A stretch of DNA of 64,000 nucleotides from Loripinus fragilis. Its lineage: Eukaryota; Mollusca; Bivalvia; Lucinida; Lucinidae. The stretch covers positions 61,139,066-61,203,065 of the forward strand of contig OZ026524.1 in assembly GCA_964019695.1 (NCBI GenBank). Direction: 5' to 3'. The notes under the pieces are model-generated. The model was not told the origin of the DNA, did no database searches, and saw nothing but the letters and a program-made list of their open reading frames with translations. Each line of letters begins with the position of its first letter. The stretch's first letter is position 1. Of the stretch, positions 1-13,300 are shown piece after piece. The translations under genes were made by a program, and so were the position numbers.

Positions 1-321
1 GAGAAACTGAGCAGACTTCAAAAAAGCATGCAGAATTACCTAGCATGCAAAGACGCTAACTGAATTAGAAGTATCCCGTTTTAACATGGTGGACAATGTG
101 GTTTGAGATGTTTTTGTGTCAATTGTCGGTTGTGAAATTCAGTTACGGTCTTTTTGAAGTTATCAGACTTTTCCATGGCATGTGAAAACATTCAAAGTCA
201 TACATGTGATTATTTGTGGTGCTCACGAAATAGCATGCACATAATAATTGTTGTGGCGTCAACTATTTTTTAGCATAGAATATATTTGTAAGCGCAGTTT
301 CAGATTTAAAAGTGATATATA
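1..321. other. No recognisable feature
   Basis: AT-rich sequence at the window edge. I see no convincing ORF, RNA gene or repeat. It may include part of the upstream region or a non-coding leader exon of the LicD gene, but nothing here shows that. Confidence 0.4.
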
Positions 322-1013
322 CTAGGCCAAAAAAGAAACGCCGCATATAAAACATGCATTGTATATGGGTGTCTTTCATCAATCTCTCGCAAACGATGTG
401 TCACATTTTTGAGCGCTGATTCTTAGATTATGAGTTCCTGGGGTTGTCCTAGCTATCATTGTCACCGGACGAAATTGATTTATCAGTTTAAACCTACGTT
501 TTTATCGATCTTAACGTCGCGTCTTTAGGCGATGACGTCATGAATGCGCACGGTCTGACATTGTTTCAATTTGTCAGAAACGTTTCCTAAGACGTTCAAT
601 CATCCTTGCATGGCATCGAAATTGTTGGGCTATCACCGATTGCGTCACGTTAGCTTGTAACATTTTTATCGCCTTTTCGCGTTCAACATGTGTCCGTTTT
701 AGCATCGTAAATAAGCAATGTGTAACTTCTAATTTTAAAATTTTAAAATGTTTTCAAGCAAATTGGATATTAGACCAGTGATTTCAGTAGTTATTACATG
801 TGTAAATCTAAATCAAATGAATGTGCACGGGAAAAACTTGAAAATAAAAAGACAGCCAGTACACTGGTTTGGTTTAACTGGGCCCAATAAAACAATGGGA
901 ATAATGTGTGGCAGGAATAGTAGCGAAACATAGATAGCAGATGAAATTTTGTAACTCTCATTTAACGCGTAATATCTTCAATCTTTATGTGCGGCGTTTC
1001 TTTTTTGGCCTAG
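322..1013. mobile_element. TIR DNA transposon (non-autonomous, TA-type target)
   Basis: A 692 bp element is bounded by perfect 24 bp inverted repeats at 322-345 and 990-1013. Both termini read inward from CTAGGCCAAAAAAG. The flanks are TA-rich on both sides (...ATATA before, TATATGA after), which fits a TA or TATA target duplication of the Tc1/mariner sort. The interior has only a 61-codon ORF with no resemblance to a transposase, so this looks like a non-autonomous derivative. A perfect TGACGTCA CRE-type octamer lies inside near 533. The superfamily assignment is inferred from TSD and size only. Confidence 0.8.
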
Positions 1014-1109
1014 TATATGATCCATCTTTCTTTAATCTAAAGTCTAGTCTGTTCACGATATGTGAGGTATAAAATCGGGTAGGCGGCGATGCTGTGCGCA
1101 ATTCTTAAA

Positions 1110-2870
1110 ACTAAGAGTCCAGAAAATACCACAATCACATACTGCAGACCAACCAACCACACCGTGAGGAGGAGACACGGAACACTTACAGTCGCATGAC
1201 AGCAAGAAGACAATTAAAATAAAGCAATCAGCTCTCTCTTCCCTAGCGGAATGAGTGCAAAACTAGAATTTATACTAAGTACTGTATAGCAAAACAGGGA
1301 AGAAACACAAAGCTCCCACACAAATGAGAGCAACAATAAGCTATAAAATCAACTGGTCGTAATGTGCACGACCCCGTGGTGAACGTATATCTTAGAAACA
1401 ACATTTTAAAGTTAAATCAGTTTTTACTGAGCTGACTGCGCCGAGACTGAAGAAAGCGAGAGAATCATTGGGGACATGTTGCAGTTGCGGTTCTCATACA
1501 TTTCGCCTGAGATTCGTATTAGTTTTCTTTCATGCTTTGACTAGTTGAGAAAAGGATAGTTTGAATTTGAGAGGGAAAGAATTTTAAGATATTCTAGTAT
1601 ATGGGTCCAAAATATCATATTTGAGTTTAAAATCATAATATAAGAGTAAATTTCAGCTAAAGAGACTTGTAGGGTGGGTATTTCTACAAATTGAAATGAA
1701 ATGCGAAACAAAGGTTACATCAAACAACACTGGTACAAATGCAAAATAATTTCGCAGAAATGTTCCCATAATGCCCTCTAACAAAATTGCCTAAATGAGT
1801 TTGCTCCGGCAAACAAGTTGGTTGCCAGAACTGTAGATTAGAAATATCTTAAAATGCCATATTCTCTCGAGCCATTGGTCCCAATTCAAAAACACATCAC
1901 GCAAAGGTTTATTATAAAGTCATCTGGTAAGATTTCTCAATCGGTTCTGATCAGCTGACTACTAGAGTTAAAACAAAAAACACCACTTTACACAGCATCA
2001 GATTCTCGGCTATTGTTCAAGAATCAAAAAAAAATTATACCAGTGTTAAGGATAAGTATGAAAACTTTGATCAAAATACATATATAACATGCCGTTCAAA
2101 GTTATGAGCATTTTCACTAAAATACCTCGACCGGCCTAATTGATGGTAGGCAAAGCGTCGTCCCCGTTTTGCATACATGTGTCTGAACAATGTTAAAATG
2201 AATATTAAGAAATAATCATGCAAAATTTGATCGAAATATACCATGTGGTTTAAGATTTATGAGCATTTATACTAACTGACCATTACCCGCCTGACTGATG
2301 CTCGGCATAACCTTGTCCGCCAAACGAAACTTTTACGCATGCCAGTGTTCGGACAATGTTGAAATGTATACGTATGCAAAATTTGATCAAACTAGTATAC
2401 CATCTGGTTATAAAGTTATGAGCATTCAACAACGACAAAATCACACCCAAAGAAAGGACAGCAGCGGAAGCTACTGGTTGCTTAAATGCGTTAAGGCGCC
2501 AAATCTTTGCTCTGGATTCTGCTGGGTTTCTTTTAAAACACAAACGTGTTAAGCTCGAATAGAGGATTTCTAACTTATGCAAATCATTACCACAGAGGAA
2601 CAAACTATCAATGATTTGGTGAAACAAAGAAAATGGCTCACAGAGAGTTAGAACCAAAGAGTACCTCAAGTTGAGCCACGGTGGGCCCAGCTGAAAATAA
2701 GCATAAGGGGCCAGCATAAAGACAAAAGCTTCTGAGTCCGAGGTCTGCTCCATCGTGATGCAATTATAGTGGAAACCATAGCTAAACCGTGATTTGGTTT
2801 TCTACCAGGCATACTGACTGTCGCAATGTATTAAATTGCTGACCTCCAATGCAGTGGCAAAACAGTTTCA
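1110..2870 (-). mobile_element. Penelope-like element 3' portion, inverted and interrupted copy
   Basis: Read on the minus strand, 2870-2590 matches the end of the reverse-transcriptase coding region and the start of the tail seen at 10690-10960. Landmarks include the GCGACAGTC...ATGCCT block and the CCACCGTGGCTCAACTTGAG block. 1365-1110 matches the distal tail at 11100-11365, including AGCAATCAGCTCTCTCTTCC. About 1.2 kb of unrelated sequence (about 1366-2585) separates the two parts, so the copy is interrupted. No open reading frame survives. The 156-codon minus ORF at 2283-2753 crosses repeat junctions and is not a gene. Confidence 0.6.
1890..2440 (+). repeat. Diverged ~170 bp tandem repeats inside the interrupted element
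   Basis: Three diverged units each contain the phrases AATTTGATC, CCATSTGGTT and AGTTATGAGCATT, near 1915-2110, 2225-2270 and 2380-2430. Spacing is about 150-190 bp. They lie in the insertion that splits the Penelope-like tail copy. No coding potential is visible. Confidence 0.5.
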
Positions 2871-2999
2871 ATACATAGAATACCTTCCACTGTTTCTGGC
2901 GAACAAGCAAGGTCCTGGCCAGCCTAGCTTACCTTGATTGTGATTTACTTGTGATAACGAAAGAAGTACTCACCTAAAACACATTTACCACATGACACT

Positions 3000-3875
3000 C
3001 TGCCATCCAAATATGCAGCCACAAACCAAATTTGGTATCCCTAGCTCAAATAATATAGGTGAGATGCTCCCGACACAATTATTCAAGGTCACAATGACCC
3101 AAAAATGGTATGCGACATTCTGCCATTCCAAGATGCATCGACTCACCTAATTTGGAATTCCTACCTCAAAGAATATAGAAGTTTTGTACCAGACTTAATG
3201 CTGATTCTAGAAACTAGGTCAGAGGTTAAGGTCACAGTGACCGGAAAATGGAACGTGACAATCCGCCATTTCAAGATGCATTCACACACCAAATTGCCAT
3301 CCAAGATGCATTTACACACCAAAGTTGGAATTCCTACCTTAAAGAATGTAAGAGATGTGCTCCAGACAAGAATTCTTAAAACTAGGTCAAAGGTCAATGT
3401 CACAGTGACTCGAATATGGTACGTGACACTCACCATCCACACCAAATTTGGAATTCCTACCTCAAAGAATATAGGAGATATGCACCAGACTCAAAGCAGT
3501 TTCTAGAAACTAGGTCAGAGGTAAAGGTCAATGTCACAGGGACCCAAGGAAGGTGCGCGACACTTTGCCATCCCAAGATGCATCAACATACCAAATTTGG
3601 GATTCCTACCTCAAATAATATAGGAGTTATGCTCCGGACACGATAATTTTAAAAACTAGGTCAGATGTCGGGGTCAAGGTCACAGTGACCTGAACATGTT
3701 ACGAGACACTTTGCTATCTCAATATGCATCCACACACAAACATTGGAATTCCTACCTCAAAGAATATAGGAGATATGCACCAGACAGGAAGCGGGACGGA
3801 CGGACGGACAGACGGACGGAGGAATGGACAAAGCAATTACTATATGCCTCCCACAGTTCCTTTGGGGGGCATAAA
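3000..3875 (+). repeat. ~150 bp satellite rich in AGGTCA half-sites, ending in a GGAC repeat
   Basis: About five to six units share TTGGAATTCCTACCTCAAAG, AAACTAGGTCAGAGG and GGTCACAGTGACC, followed by a variant of GCCATCCCAAGATGCATC. The array ends in a (GGAC/GGACA)n tract at 3794-3823. Two units contain a perfect GGTCANNNTGACC palindrome (3230-3242 and 3678-3690). Several small ORFs run through the array on both strands but simply follow the repeat. The same family is found inverted at 15850-16420. Confidence 0.8.
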
Positions 3876-4051
3876 AACAGTTTTGTTAAAAAAGCTGAGC
3901 TCATAATGCCGCAAACCCAGTGTGTATATACAATACATCATTGTATGAAGCCTGAATCACCGTCCGATGGTCGGCGTTTTGTAATTTTGACATCAAAATG
4001 AATGTTGAGATGTTCCCTAAAATTTAATCCGCAGTCAGTTATCCGCTATCT

Positions 4052-4112
4052 GCAGTTCGCTTTGTGGGTAAAAATATCTATCAGCAGTTCGCTTTGTGGG
4101 TAAAAATATCTA
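4052..4112 (+). repeat. 32 bp tandem duplication
   Basis: GCAGTTCGCTTTGTGGG followed by TAAAAATATCTA occurs twice in a row with a 32 bp period, starting at 4052 and 4084. It lies about 115 bp upstream of the 3' splice site of LicD coding exon 1. Confidence 0.85.
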
Positions 4113-4226
4113 AGACAAGATCTTAGTTGTGGTCATATGACGCTGGTAGGGACGTTTACGAATGAAACTCATTATGATGTTAAATTATAAATATATTGGT
4201 ATCTCAATTATTATTTTTTACTGCAG

Positions 4227-4350
4227 AGAAAGATCATGAAGATGAAGAGGCAATCCAGATATATATTATATTTCTTCTGCTTTTGTAACCTTTTATCTAT
4301 GGTTTATTTGGTCGGATGGACATGGAGACATAACACTGTAGCGAATCCAG
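4227..4350 (+). other. LicD gene coding exon 1 (signal anchor exon)
   Basis: The pyrimidine-rich acceptor ends at 4226, followed by 9 nt of leader and the ATG at 4236. The coding part is 115 nt (38 codons plus one base) and ends at a GTATGC donor. It supplies the short basic cytosolic tail and the membrane anchor with aromatic and cysteine residues. The ORF continues past the donor to 4463, but that extension runs into a palindromic repeat and is not protein-like, so splicing at 4350 is preferred. The phase matches exon 2 exactly. Confidence 0.75.
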
Positions 4351-7300
4351 GTATGCAATATCGGGCCGCAATCGGTCCGCCAGCGAAACGCCATTTAAAT
4401 GGCGTTTTGCTGGCGGGCCGATGGTGGCCCGTTTTATATGCTAGCTGGGCTAAGCTTTTATAGATAAGTGTATAATTGCGTGAAATCTACAAAATATAAA
4501 AACCTGTGCAATTTGTACAGGTTCCACATTTGGTTTAAGCAATATTTTATTCAAATATTCTACTATAATGCAATATATACTTAAAACCAAAAGTAACTTT
4601 ACACTTTTGACTACCGAATATATCTTAAACGTTTTTGATTTTAATCAAATACTTTTTGTGGCTTTTCCATGGGTAATAACCAGTACTGGGCCGGGAGGGT
4701 TTATGATTTGTGTGTTAATTTTAGGACGGGAACTCCCGAAAGCTAAACCGAAAGTGGTTTTATGGAGAAGCCGGGAATCGAACAAGACATAGGTTTATAA
4801 GATATTGCAATAAGCTCTTGGTACTTGTCCTAGCATAATTCGCCAAAAACAACTTAGGAAAAATAATATTTTTTCGAGTTATCTGTGCTTTCATTAAAAC
4901 ACAAAACCTAGCCTTTCCTAACAAAAGCCTAGGTTCGAACACGCTATTTTAAAGCTGCATAGTCTGTAACTTTTGATCTTTTAATTTTAGAACTAATGTT
5001 TCTATTATTCAAGAACACAGTAAAAAACTAAAATTCAGGTATACATTTTACCAATTTCGTTAATCTTAACAAATTATCTGTATCAAAACAACAGCATTAA
5101 CGTTAAAATTAACTGTCTATAATTATTGGAGGGACGCAAATAATTACCAACACACCTGTTTTTATATGATAATTTACTTTTCTGTGCAGTTTTCAGCTAT
5201 AGTGAACAGATTTATTGTGAAAACATAACTTAATTCTGATTTTACAAATGATTAAAAAAGAAAATAAAAAAAATCGAAAAATGTTCATAGTTGCAGACTT
5301 AGCCTCTTTAAGGGCCATCGATTGTTCATAAAAATACTGCCCAACATTTTGTCTCTGACGTATGGTCAGTTTTTGCAGCATCTTAAAGTTGATTCACATT
5401 GAAATTGTCTCCCTTTAAAATAAAGCAATAGTAAACTTTAGTCCTTTCTAAAAGCATTATCTCTGATGACATTTAAATTTTTAAATTAGCCATTTGCTTT
5501 TACCTCTGCCCAGAGTATGTGACAAGATAATCTGATAAAATTTCCCATCGGTTAGGAAGAAAAATGACATACAATTTGTAATGGGAAATTCCATTGAAAA
5601 CACTACAAAGTTCTCAAAAAGGGTATGGGCGTAAAACACCACTCTAATTTGAGTTACTCGTAAGATGGTCTGGACTTATTTGAACTTTAATCAATGTCCT
5701 TCAGACTGGGTCTTTAAAATTTATAATTGTCCACACTCAAAGAAAAAGTGATGCGTTTTGGAAAAAAAAAATATTTATTGTCCCCTTGTCTGTTTCATTA
5801 TGGCATTGCAGTTGCATTTAAGACAACAGAAGCATGAAATTCAACTTTCACATTTATAATTGATTGGACTTTAATAGGAATCAAACACATTTGGTAAATC
5901 ACTAGCGGCAAATACATTAACAGTGTAGAGTTACTTTTTGTCTTAAGTACATCTTATATACATTGTCAAAGGTTACAGAATCTGACAGTACCCTATAAAT
6001 CTATATGGAAGTCATTTCCTGATACAAGTTTGTAGAATATGTGTGAATAGCTCGAACTTGCGCTTAGAAAGTAATACATTCATATTTCATAATAGAACTT
6101 TTCAGACGATTTGTTTACGAGTCGACGAACACCTACTGCGGACTTCATTTAAGAGGGGCGATATCAGCAATAACTGGAATCTATATTTTTCGTCTGCTGC
6201 TAAATATTGTATTTTTTGTCCTGAGATTTTTTTACCTTAACAAACAAAGTACACCCTGATGAAATGCCGCAAGATGTTATTTCACCAGTTTGCAAAGGAA
6301 AAAAACATGTACCGAAAATATATTTCACAATTGAAATGCAGCCGAATATCATTTTTAAAGATACTTCTTGTTCTGGTTGTAACTTGCGAGAAGGTCAATT
6401 CGATGTTTCTGCGTCCAATATGATTATAGTTTTTGAGTCAATATTTCATCAAGCTCAGGTCAATGGACAGTGGAAACGCATAATTCGTCCCTAACTAGGC
6501 CAGTACATTTAGCCGAAAATGACCATTGACCCACAACTAATTCCTTGAGAAATGTTATCAACAGTTTGAGTATCAGGAAGGTGTCCTGTTTCTAAGAAAA
6601 AAAGTCCTAAAAAAATCTGTTGGGAAATGGTATTTTTGGGGGATGAAACAAATACGAAAAATGTCTTTAAAGAGTTCATTCAAATGACTAAATTTAAATA
6701 TTCATGGATATTAATGAAAATATTGGAAATGGTAGACAAATCATAGAAAAATATAATGTATACCTTCAAAATTACTCATATCGCAGCTGCTAGATGCCCT
6801 AAATTATCAAATTTGGCTCTTAATGAATGCTAAAACACAGTCCTTATACCCTGTGGTTCAATATGCATATGACATCATTTCGTTTTTCATATGAATTAAT
6901 GAAACATTTGATATTAATGAAAAATCGCAGAAAAAATAGGAGCGTATATGTAAAAAATTACTAAGGCCAAAAGTATATGAGTTAACTATTGCATGGAAAA
7001 TTAAGATAAGGTAGGTAGGTCGGATTTGTTTTCTAAAAAATATACCGGAAAAATGGCCAGAAAGGGGAACCCCCATATAATATCAAACAAGAGGGCAAGA
7101 TTGGGTGGCTCTGGAACACTCACCTGAATCGTAGCCCTGGAAGCACTTTTGTTAAGCATAGTTGAATGATTTTGAGCAATATAAGGAAGATAGATCAATC
7201 AGAATGTTTTTTTGTAATTATTCTGAATCTGGATCAATGGATCAGATGTTGTGTAAAGAGTTCTATCTTTAGCTCTGGTGAATATATTGTTCAGCAGAGC

Positions 7301-10300
7301 AGAACTGGTTGTGTAGTTTTTGTAGAAGAACTCACTCAAAATCTGACAGTAACCTATAAATCTGTATGGAAGTCATTTCCTGATACAAGTTTGTAGAATA
7401 TGTGTGAATAGCTTAGAAAGTAATACATTCATATTTCATAATAGAACTTTTCAGACGATTTGTTTACGAGTCGACGAACACCTACTGCGGACTTCATTTA
7501 AGAGGGGCGATGTCAGCAATAACTGGAATCTATATTTTTCGTCTGCTGCTAAATATTGTATTTTTTGTCCTGAGATTTTTTTACCTTAACAAACAAAGTA
7601 CACCCTGATGAAATGCCGCATGATGTTATTTCACCAGTTTGCAAGAGAAAAAAACATGTACCGAAAATATATTTCACAATTGAAATGCAGCCGAATATCA
7701 TTTTTAAAGATACTTCTTGTTTTGGTTGTAACTTGCGAGAAGGTCAATTCGATGTTTCTGCGTCCAATATGATTATAGTTTTTGAGTCAATATTTCATCA
7801 AGCTCAGGTCAATGGACAGTGGAAACGCATAATTCGTCCCTAACTAGGCCAGTACATTTAGCCGAAAATGACCATTGACCCACAACTAATTCCTTGAGAA
7901 ATGTTATCAACAGTTTGAGTATCAGGAAGGTGTCCTGTTTCTAAGAAAAAAAGTCCTCAAAAAAATCTGTTGGGAAATGGTATTTTTGGGGGATGAAACA
8001 AATACGAAAAATGTCTTTAAAGAGTTCATTCAAATGACTAAATTTAAATATTCATGGATATTAATGAAAATATTGGAAATGGTAGACAAATCATAGAAAA
8101 ATATAATGTATACCTTCAAAATTACTCATATCGCAGCTGCTAGATGCCCTAAATTATCAAATTTGGCTCCTAATGAATGCTAAAACACAGTCTTTATACC
8201 CTGTGGTTCAATATGCATATGACATCATTTCGTTTTTCATATGAATTAATGAAACATTGGATATTATTGAAAAATCGCAGAAAAAATAGGAGCGTATATG
8301 TAAAAAATTACTTAGGCCAGAAGTATATGAGTTTACTATTGCATGGAAAATTAAGATAAGGTAGGTAGGTCGGATTTGTTTTCTAAAAAATATACCGGAA
8401 AAATGGCCAGAAAGGGGAACCCTCATATAATATCAAACAAGAGGGCAAGATTGGGTGGCTCTGGAACACTCACCTGAATCGTAGCCCTGGAAGCACTTTT
8501 GTTAAGCATAGTTGAATGATTTTGAGCAATATAAGGAAGATAGATCAATCAGAATGTTTTTTGTAACTATTCTGAATCTGGATCAATTTGATCAGATGTT
8601 GTGTAAAGAGTTTTATCTTTAGCTCTGGTGACTATATTGTTCAGCAGAGCAGAACTGGTTGTGTAGTTTTTGTAGAAGGACTCACAAGGAGTGTCATTAG
8701 AAATTGTATGAAATTATTTCCGATTTGGACCAGTAGTTCAGGAGGAGATGTTATTTAAAATATTTCTTATCTTGAGATCTGACGGCCATCTTGGTTTGCA
8801 GAGCGGAATCATTTAGGCATTTTAGAAGACTAGGAATTACAGCAACTTAGGTATGGATTAATTTGTGGGTACACCGCTATAATAGTTTCAACATTTTCTC
8901 TCTCATTTCTAATATTCTATTAATATTGGTGATTTTGAAATTCAGATATTTCTAATACAGAACATATGATTAAGACTCTAGCATTATTTTGGTATCATGT
9001 TAAGTTTTCTATGACAATTAGCAGCTGAGATATTAGTAATTCTGTATATATACCCCCTTAATTTTTCTGCGATTTCTAATTTTTCGTTGATTTCTAATGT
9101 TTTCTTAAATAATCATAAATATCAAAATTAGATTACTCTCATATTGAACCAATGGATAAAAAGAATGTGTCTTAGCACCAATTCAGAACCAAGTTTGGTA
9201 ACTCAGGGCAACTATTAGCTGCGATATGAGTAACTTTGTAGGGATGCCCTCTTAATTTTTCTGCGATTTTTCTATAATATCTAATGTTTTTATTAATAGT
9301 CAAGGGTATTTAAAGCTTATTATTTGCATGTTGAACCACTGGGTAAAGGGATTATAACCTGGTATCAATTTGGTACCATTTTGGTAATCTTTGGAAATTA
9401 GTAGCTGAGATATAATCAATTTTGTAGGTATACCCCCTTAGTTTTTCTTAGATTTTTTTCTTATTTCTAATGTTTTCATTAACATTGCTAGATATGAAAA
9501 TTGGATAATTTGCATATTAAACAACTAAGTAAGGGGGCAATGTCTCAGCATCATTTTTGGACCAAGTTTTGAACTGTTGTTTACTAAGCAGCTGCGATAT
9601 AGGTTATTTTGTAGATATATCCCCTTAATTTCTCTGCAAATTTTCACTGATTTCTCATGTTTTCATAAATATTAATGAATATACAAATTACATATTTGCA
9701 TATCGAACAGTCAGGAAAACTTTAGATAACTCACAAATGATTTGGTACCAAGTTTAGTATTCTAGGATGAGTTGCTACTGATATATGCATATTTTTGTTG
9801 GCACACCCCCATTATTTAGAGAATATGGGTTGTCATGGAAACGAATATGCACTCTGCTGACCACTCATTTTACACACTTATAATCAGAAAACCATCCACG
9901 CCTTATATATTTAGCATTTACTTAAAAAGAATGTGAAATATATAAGCATATTTTCAGGTCAAACGTATTGCAGAATGCTCAAAGGGGCACTAATTGTGCT
10001 CCTCTGGTTGCAGATTTGTTTTTGTTTTGTTATGAGAGAGACTTTATGTTGTCTCTGTCAGACAATAATCGAGCTGATATTATTGAAGCTTTTAACTCTA
10101 TCTCCAGATATTTAGATGACTTACTTAATATTGATAATCCTTATTTTGAACAAATGGTAGGTCAGATATATCCCACTGAACTTCAGTTAAATAAGGCGAA
10201 TTCTTCGGATACTGAAGCTCCGTTTTTGGACTTGAACTTGTCAATAACAAATGGCATAGTTTCTTCTAAAATTTATGATAAAAGGGATGATTTTAATTTT

Positions 10301-13300
10301 GAAATAGTAAATTTCCCATTTCATGATGGAGATGTTCCTCGCTCTCCTTCCAAAGGTGTATATATTTCTCAGCTTATTCGTTTTGCTAGAGTGTGCTCTA
10401 ATGTTGATGACTTCAACAACAGAAACTTATTTTTAACTGCTAAATTGTTAAAACAAGGTTATAGATATCATAAAATTCGAAAAGCATTTTCTAAATTCTA
10501 CTACTGAAGCTCAGAGTTAATTGTTAAATACAACATTGGGTTAAAAACTCTTCTGCAACAAGGCATATCAGAACGTATATTTTATGGTGATTTAGTCTAT
10601 AAATTCAAACGAATTGTTGGAAAACCTAATTTTAGTGATCAATTCAAAAAGATAGTAAAACGTTATATAAGAGTTGGATATAATTTGGATATCATGCGAC
10701 AGTCTGCATGCCTAGTTTTAAACCCAATCACGGTTTATAGCTATGATTTCCTCTTTAATTGCACGACGGTGGGGCCAGGCCTCAGACTCTATGACGGCTC
10801 TGACGTAAAGCTTTAATCGGTTGTTTGGTGCCTGATGCTTATCTGTAGCTGGACCCACCGTGGCTCAACTTGAGGTTTTCTTTAGCTCTGACTATCTGTG
10901 AGTCATGAGCTCTTTTCTTTGTTTTATCATGGGGTGTTAAATTGATTAGAGTGTTTTCCATGACGACACATTGCATTAGTTAGATGACCTCCATGCGAGC
11001 TCAACATTTCTTGTACTTCAACAACAGCGGAATCTAGGGCGCATATTTGGTACCAGTAAAATGCATTTAAGCCCCCCCCCCCCCCCCCGGTGGCTTAGGC
11101 TGCTGTCCGTTCTAAGGCGGTGGTTCTGTTGTTGTTGACTTTTTGTTTATAGTTGCTCCCATTGTGGGAGTCTGTGATTGTTCTATGGTTTGTTGTACGT
11201 TACTTTATGTCCATTCTAGTATTGCATCTATATCATCTTGATGGGGAAGAGAGAGCTGATTGCTTTGCTTAATTTGTCTTCCTGGTGTCTCGTGATGGCT
11301 GAGCGGCTCTTCCTCGCGGTGCCACGGGTTGTCTGCAGTTTGTGACTGTGGTATTTCCTGATCATACTCACTTACTCTTTTTGTCTATAATCATTATTTT
11401 CATTTTTCAGGTACCCTATCCACTAATGATATATTTTCTCGAATTTGGCACCGATATTTTTTGAGGACTTTTTGTGGTAATTTGCATTACCCAACCATAT
11501 GCTTTGGCGCTATAATAATTTCTCAAGGAATTAGTTTGACCTTAAAAGTTAAAGTTCCTGGCCTATAACTTGTGCTAGCTCATGTAGCTGGACCATAGTA
11601 ATTGAAAATCCTTCGAATGTAAAGGAGATATGACCCAGATATGGAACGGACATGGAATTCAAGCATATACGGTATATTTTTAATGGGTATGAGTGGCCCT
11701 GATCGACATGGTGTGGTGTAGTAGTTGGGGGTGCGCAGGGGTATATTTATACACATAAATGACCCTGATCAGCATGATATAATACAGTTCAGAATTGCAC
11801 AGTTAGTTTTAGATAAAAAATGGGCAAACCATACTTACCCTGATCAGATGCCACGTTCGCCAACATCTGACCTGGGTCCACACTGTTTGCCTATGTCTCA
11901 CAAAAGGGATGCAGGATTATATAAATTGAGAGACCTGGATATAGGTTATCATCAAAATATAAATATATACTATGTATTAATACCATGCACTGCCCCTTAC
12001 CGTTTCTATCAATGCAGGCGGGAAATGTGAGTTATGGTGCGAAAACGAAAACGTGTCACTCTAATGAGTCTTGTAATGCGTATATCTACGATGTACATGC
12101 ATACTCTAAATCAAGAACATAGGTGTCAATAAATAGGTCTGAAATCAATACACGGCACAATTCTCCAATGAACATGGGTAACCCTGATCAGCCTGATATA
12201 GAAGTTTGCAAGGGTATATTTATGAGGCCCCCAAGGGGGGGGGGGGGGTCTGTGCTGCCTTGATCCCTGAAATTAATGCATTGATATCCCCGTCTCCCTG
12301 CAAATAATTTCCTCCTCTCCCTTAAAGTATTTGCCATTGCTCCCCAAATCCCTAAAAATAGTTCAGCTTCTCCCCAAATCCCCCAAAATATAGGCGAATT
12401 CTCCCTAAAATGTATTTTTTCCGTAGGATTAAAATCACATACTTAAAAACTATGAGGCTATATAAGAGCGCATGGCTTAATGATAACTTAATCATTTGTC
12501 CAATACATGTAAAGACAGGTCTTATGACATATAAAGGCCATGGAATGCATGACATATAATTAATTTCAATGAATTGCATTATGTATGGCTCAAAGTATGA
12601 GGCCATCCTTAAACTGTTGTTGCTGTACCTGGTAGAGTAGGCTTGGAGGTTTAGAGACATACCATTCGGTTTTCTTATTGGGAACAGGGGCTGATTTTTT
12701 CCAACAGCTTAAACTAGATATTCTAGACGCTTTAGTGAAAGCATTTAACTATAAAAAGTGTTTTCTACAATTGCTATTAGTGCCTATACGCATGTTTAAC
12801 TTCAGTTAAATCAAGTAAGTATATATCTGATAAGCATTCTTCAAAAATTCCTTTATAAAGGGCTATAATTGAATATGTGTGGGACAAGCTCGGCTGACCT
12901 GTTTGAAACAGGGAACTGGCCGTATCAAAAACATTGTGAATTTTGCTAGACGCTACCGCATGAGTGGGACAAGATTTCATGTCTTGAACTCATTTACCCA
13001 GTGAATTTAAAGATGAAAATGTGCCAAGTTGTTATTCGACAGTGTGAAGGCTATACACAACATAAACCGGAAGTAGTGGATTATTATGAGCCATTTCGTC
13101 ACTTATTGCACCAGATCCTGAAAGTGTATGCTCCACAGGGAAAGTTTTGAAGAAATTACAACTATCGCCGCCTTATTGTAAAAGTTTTGCTGACTCTTGG
13201 CCTCCATGCTGTTTTCATTGAATTTTGTAAAATTTATGGTCAATCTTTGTAAGGTGTTTGCAGCCTATAAACAAGTCAAAGATACCTTGGGGTTTCTTTA

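Noticed and set aside
1074..1090. CGGGTAGGCGGCGATG as another end of the CACACCGGGTAGGC family
   Set aside because: The first bases differ (no CACAC), there is no partner end nearby and no TSD.
4236..4463. 75-codon single-exon protein
   Set aside because: The part after residue 39 is encoded by a palindromic repeat that also occurs elsewhere, and the donor at 4351 joins exon 2 in frame.
6264..7843. Twin 76-codon ORFs, plus 65/61-codon ORFs, as a duplicated small gene
   Set aside because: Between the 76-codon copies I count three replacement changes against one silent change. They sit in an intron on a repeat-derived tandem duplication, and no domain or splice pattern supports them.
9933..10115. 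60-codon ORF overlapping the RT
   Set aside because: It is an out-of-frame reading of the Penelope-like RT segment.
11725..12030. 101-codon ORF
   Set aside because: It consists of repeated GGGTATATTTAT/CCCTGATCAG blocks and a hairpin arm (CTGGGTCCACACTGTTTG). No domain is visible.
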